A DNA stretch of 64,000 bases. Source: Prionace glauca (lineage: Eukaryota > Chordata > Chondrichthyes > Carcharhiniformes > Carcharhinidae). The translations under genes were made by a program, and so were the position numbers. Numbering within the stretch: position 1 is the first letter of the stretch; every line of letters starts with the position of its first letter. The DNA lies in the NCBI GenBank assembly GCA_037974335.1, contig CM075751.1, forward strand, positions 11,789,453 to 11,853,452, in the 5' to 3' direction. The notes beneath the pieces are model-generated. The model saw only the letters and a program-made list of their open reading frames with translations. It did not search any database and was not told the DNA's origin. This document shows positions 59,704 through 64,000 of the stretch, piece after piece.

Positions 59704-62461
59704 AGTATCAGAGAATATAGTTCATAAACTTGCCAAATGACGGATTATTGCAAGCACTGTCAAAGAAGACGGCCATAATGAAGTTTCAGGCAAAATGTGT
59801 GCTACCTGGGAAGAAAGCCGAGGCCACTACCTGAGCATACCATGAAAGTATCCCCTTTACCAGAGACAAGAAAGGTACAACTGAATTACACTATTACCAA
59901 GAAAGTTGCCCCAACAATTGTGAAATTGAATGGCAATCCCTTAAAGATGGAAGTGGACATGGTAGCTGCAGTCTCCATTATCAGTGAAAAGACTTAGAAG
60001 CAATCAACTCTTAAGGTTGGAGAAACAAAGAGCAGGCTACACAGCAGAACCTTGAACAATAAAAGGCACCACAGTGGTCCCAGTAACTTGCCAGCAACAA
60101 TCAGCCTGTCTCCCACTTGTTGTACTGGCTCATGCATCAAATCTTATGGGGAGAGATTGGCTCCAGTAGACCAGTTGAACTAGCTGGAGATCTTCTAGCT
60201 AGGTGTGGGCGATTTGGAACAAATTCGTGCAGATACAATGGAATTTTTCAAGAGGGCCTGGGAAATAGCCAGACCACTCCCTTACTCCATATTGGAAAAG
60301 GTGGAAACTGAACTAGGATACCTCGAAAGCTTTGGCCCGTGCAATTTGCAGAATGAGCTGTACCCAGAATCCCTGTTAAGCTCAGCAAATCAGTTTGTGA
60401 GGGCTGTAAATTACCAGGCAATTGGGTCTTAAATGGAAAGGTATCCCGGGCCCTGAATCGAAGATGTGTTCTCTTAAATTAACAGGCAACCAGATGTTTT
60501 CCAAATTGGACATGAACCACGCCTGTCTTAAGTTTGAATTGGATAAGTCCTCCCAGAAATATGTGACAACCAACACACAAGGAACCCTACGAGTTTGCCC
60601 GTTTGCCCTTTGGGATCTTGCCAGCATGTGCTATTTTTCAAAATAATGGAGAACATCTTCATGGGCTATCCAAGGTCGCAGTAAACTTGGATCACATATT
60701 GGTCAAGGGGCTTCAGAACACGAACACCCAACCAATTGAAGTCTTGCAGAGATTTTGTGGAGTGCGAGTTTGCTTGAAGAGGGAGAAATGGATTTTCCAA
60801 GTGGCCAAAATGACCTATTCAGGCTATGGATGAGATGGGATATCCAGTAGAGGATATGGTAAAAGATATCAAAAGCACCAACGTGAAGGAACACAATGTT
60901 GTTAAAATGCTTCCTGGGTGATGAGTCAATTATTAAGGAAAATTCATCCTGAATTTGGCTTCCATGCTGGCCTCCTTGCATGCCCGACTACAAAAATATT
61001 AGAAATGGTCTTGGGAAGCTCTGCAGGCAGAAGTTAAACATCCAGTTACTGTCATCTAACTTACTGGCCCATTTTGACCTGAAGAAAGAAGTTGTGGTGT
61101 TTTCCCATACAACGTTGTTGCAGTGCTGTCACATTACTGGAAAGAAGGGTGGAAAAGCCCATCGTGTCTGCCTCCAGGACCCTTTTTTTCAGATGCAGAG
61201 CAAAGGGATTCTTAAATTGAGAAGGGTTGGTGGTCATATTTGGTGTTAAGTAATTGCAGCAATATGTCGATGATCTATGGAATTTTATAGCCAAAGACCA
61301 TATATTCTTAGGCCTCTTCAAAGAAGACAAGGCAATTCCCCCATTACTTCTGCTTTGATACAGTGCTGGGCCTTACTGGTGGCCTAAAATACCTTCTGCA
61401 ACATTGCCCTGGAACCCAGATAGCTAATGTTGAATCACCACCATTGCCCACATACCTGGCTCCTTCACCCTAAACTTTTTGAAGACATTGCCAGTATCAG
61501 CGAGGCAGATTAAAGATTCAACCTTATCCAAAATAAGACACGTGATTCTATTCAGGGGATTCTGAGGACAACTGTCTGAAGAAATGAATCCTTATCTCAT
61601 GAAGAAAGCTGAACTTAGTGTTGAAGATTGAATCATTCTTTGAGGGTCCTGACTAATTGTTCTGCCCCTATGATGACGTCCAATATTAATGGAACTATTT
61701 ATTGGCCACCCGCAAGTAGCAAAAATGAAGATGCTGGCTAGGACAAACATGGTGGCCTCATTTTGGATCTCGCATTACAGGCTTCAAGCAAAGTGACTTG
61801 TGCCAACTAAATCAAAAACGCCCACACTCAGCCTCCCAACAGCCATGGAAATGACCTTTTGCAGGCCATGGTGTGTGTGCATGTGGATTTCGATGGCCCC
61901 TTTTGAGTTGCGTCATTTTAATCATGGTGGAAGCACAGTCCAAGTAGTTGGAGGTGCACTGCATAGGCTTCACAATGTTTCAGGCTATAATTGAGAATAC
62001 CATTATAGGTGGGATACCAAAAGTCCTGGTTTCCGATTTAATGGCATAGTCTTTACTCGTGGTGATTTCTAAAACTTCTGCTCTCCAATGGCATCTAATG
62101 CATGAAAACTGCACCTTATCACCCATCAAATGGAGTGGCACAACAGGCATGAAGAAACAATCAGCAGCATCTATAGAGACTAAACTGGCACAACTTTTGA
62201 TTATAGCGGACCATACCAACAACAGGGGTTGCTCTATTGGACAAACAGTGCTTTAGGAACAGGTGGTCTCTTTGTTGTGAGGAACTTCAGGAACGGTTGC
62301 AGGTGAATCCCTGGGATTATTATGGAAAAAATGCAACTAGTATCTTTACGAGGTCAAAAATTCAGGGTAAAACCCTGAAGAAGCACTTCGACCATCTCAG
62401 AACCAGGTTCCATGCTTGAGCAGGCCCCACAACCAACAATGCAATGAGTTGTTGCCACGCA

Positions 62462-63272
62462 GGATATCTAAAGAGGGAACCAGTAGATGTAATATACGTG
62501 GATTTCCAAAAAGCATTCAATACGGTAATACACAAAATGAGAGCTCATAGTGTTGGGATTATATTAGCAAAGCTTGAGGATTGGTGAACTAATAGACAGT
62601 TGAGAGAAGAGAGGCATTTTCAGGATGGCAACTTTTTAACTAATGGAATGCCCCAGTGTTGGGCCACAATTATTTATTATATACTAATGACTTGGATGAG
62701 GGGAGTGAATGCACTGTTGCCAAGTTTGCACATGACACAAAGATGGGTGGGAAAGCAAGTGATAAGGATGACACTGAGTCCACAGAGGACAATGGACGGG
62801 TTACTGAATGGGTAAAAACTTAGCAGATGGAATATAGTATTTGAAAATAAGTTATGTACTTTGATAGGAAGAATAAAGGAACTGAAGGCTATTTAAGTGG
62901 AGAAAAATGACAGAAAATTGCAGGGATTTGGGGATCCTTGTGCATAAATGACAAGCAAGCATGCAAGTTCAGTAGGTAATAGGGAAGGCAAATGGAATGT
63001 TGAACTTCATTTCAAAAGGAATATAACAACAGTGAAGTCTAGCTAAAATGATATAAGGCACACGTTAAACCACACCTGCAATACTGGGAACGATTTTGGT
63101 CCCTTATCTAAGGAAAGATATACTGGCATTGGAGGCAGGCTCGAAGATTGATAAGTTGATCTTGGGGATGGAGTGGTTGAGTAGGTTGGGTTGGTGTTCA
63201 ATGGCGCTTAGAAGTTTTGAAATGTGTAGGATTCTCAGGGGGTTTGACAGGGTTGATATTGAGAAATTATTT
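62462..63272 (+). mobile_element. Old CR1-like LINE, left part
   Basis: REPVDVIYVDFQKAFNTVIH at about 62480-62535 is RT block 3; FLTNGMPQCWATI-like text near 62635 corresponds to GVPQGSVLGP. It continues through a VIGKANGMLNFISKGI-like stretch to FDRVDIEKLF at about 63240. Many breaks. Interrupted at 63273 by a young opposite-strand LINE and resumes at 63854. Confidence 0.7.
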
Positions 63273-63853
63273 CATAAGAATATAAGAAATAGGAGCAGGA
63301 GTAGGCCTTCGAGCCTGCCCCGCCATTCAATAAGATCATGGCTGATCTGTCGTGTCTCAGTTCCACCTTCCCGCCCTCTCCCCATAACCCTTAATCCCCT
63401 CGCTTATCAAAAACCCAACAACCCGTGTCTTAAAAATATTTAGCGAGGCAGCCTCCACCACCTCAACGGGCAGAGAATTCCAGAGATTCACCACACTTTG
63501 AGTGAAGAAGTTCGTCCTCAACTTCGTTCTAAACCGCCCCCCCTCTATCTTGAGGCTGTGCCCCCTAGTCCTAATGTCCTTTCTGAGCGGGAAGAGCCTC
63601 ACCACCTCTATCCTATCCATCCCATTCATCATTTTATACGTCTCAATGAGATCTCCCCTCATTCTTCTAAACTCTAACGAGTACAAGCCTAGTTTATTCA
63701 GCCTCTCCTCATAGCTCAATCCCCTCAACTCAGGTATCAGCCTAGTAAACTTCCTCTGCACTCCCTCCAAGGCCAAAATATCCTTGCGTAAGTACAGTGA
63801 CCAAAACTGCACACGGTACTCCAGCTGCGGCCTCATCAATGCCCTATGCAGCT
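63273..63853 (-). mobile_element. CR1-like LINE, family B, young copy nested in an old LINE
   Basis: The left edge is the antisense tail (CATAAGAATATAAGAAATAG, GAGCAGGAGTAGGCC). The right edge, 63853, is the 5' truncation inside the RT at the LYRALVRP region. The minus-strand frame 63839-63357 is open for 160 codons: RPQLEYRVQFWSLYLRKDIL, RRFTRLIPELRGLSYEERL-type text (here with K in place of one R) and RTKLRTNFFTQSVVNLWNSL to GYGERAGRWN. Close to the family B consensus, so young. Confidence 0.88.
63357..63839 (-). pseudogene. Family B LINE RT C-terminal 160 codons
   Basis: Only the thumb and C-terminal domain are present; the catalytic part was never inserted (5' truncation). It ends at the family's natural stop. 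Confidence 0.8.
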
Positions 63854-63975
63854 TGTGGGACCAGGGAAAGCTGAATTGAGGATTATTACATGAGATCAGT
63901 CATGATCTTATTGATTGATGGAGGAGTCTCAGTGGTTGAAGTGGCCTGAATGCTCCTATGGCTTATAGTCTTCTG
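63854..63975 (+). mobile_element. Old CR1-like LINE, right part (3' end)
   Basis: Resumes after the nested LINE with GTGGGACCAGGGAAAGCTG and the 3' phrases GATCAGTCATGATCTTATTG and GGCCTGAATGCTCCTATGGC. Completes the element begun at 62462. Confidence 0.65.
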
Positions 63976-64000
63976 GTCTTGGATACTGAAGCAGTCCAAA

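Larger units (their letters stand above)
58280..62450 (+). mobile_element. Ty3/gypsy-type LTR element fossil, gag to integrase region
   Basis: An LTR-like leader (about 58280-58592) ends at a TTGGCGATGAGGAAA sequence that looks like the primer-binding region. Gag-like, protease-like, reverse-transcriptase-like and integrase-like stretches follow, up to about 62450. It is interrupted by a SINE (58757-58995) and a LINE 3' end (59478-59703). No second LTR was identified. It is heavily broken, with many disruptions in every domain, and is clearly older than the nested young LINEs. It belongs to the same family as the antisense fossil at 30700-32025. Confidence 0.65.

Overview
This is vertebrate genomic DNA, most likely from a cartilaginous fish (shark or ray). 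The basis is a complete split gene for terminal deoxynucleotidyltransferase (DNTT/TdT), clearly vertebrate but well diverged from mammals, set among repeat types I associate with elasmobranchs: young CR1-like LINEs with 7-8 bp tandem tails, tRNA-headed SINEs, Penelope-like elements (PLEs) and decayed Ty3/gypsy copies. The lineage call is inference; no database search was possible. Host genes: DNTT lies on the + strand at 38791-57489 in 11 exons. All exons have GT/AG borders and join in frame to a 523-residue protein with an SV40-like nuclear localisation motif, a BRCT domain and a family-X polymerase core with all three catalytic aspartates and the TdT/pol-mu type GW motif. The only other host gene with good support is a lone first exon on the - strand (28303-28190): a signal peptide plus the metal-binding N-terminus of a GNS-like sulfatase, ending at a good splice donor. 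Its remaining exons were not found. Layout: 1-3092 young LINE (family A); 3095-3995 old LINE; 4018-9270 two PLE fragments arranged head to head, with a nearly full-length family B LINE (5522-8502) inside the right one; 11165-13980 old LINE debris; 13981-15051 a 1.07-kb near-perfect palindrome; 15398-18745 LINE and SINE fragments; 18755-21358 a LINE with an intact 865-codon ORF but no 3' end; 21362-22960 older LINEs; 23511-25211 a second large inverted repeat; 25247-27920 SINE and LINE; 28190-28510 sulfatase exon and promoter; 29095-30160 PLE-end palindrome and SINEs; 30700-32025 Ty3/gypsy fossil; 32075-35875 LINEs, including a second family A copy about 99% identical to the first; 36356-37010 a second PLE lineage; 38400-57690 DNTT with repeat-filled introns; 58280-62450 a second Ty3/gypsy fossil carrying SINE and LINE insertions; 62462-63975 an old LINE with a young family B LINE inserted in the opposite direction. 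Apart from the two host genes the window is a layered transposon graveyard. The LINE enzymes (endonuclease plus reverse transcriptase) are the likely source of mobility for the SINEs, whose 3' tails match the family A tail. The clearest structural observations are the two large inverted repeats, the SINE-like module fixed in the LINE A 3' UTR, the roughly 30-residue exonic expansion in TdT next to its third catalytic Asp, and the orphan sulfatase exon. I found no convincing wholly new biological system.
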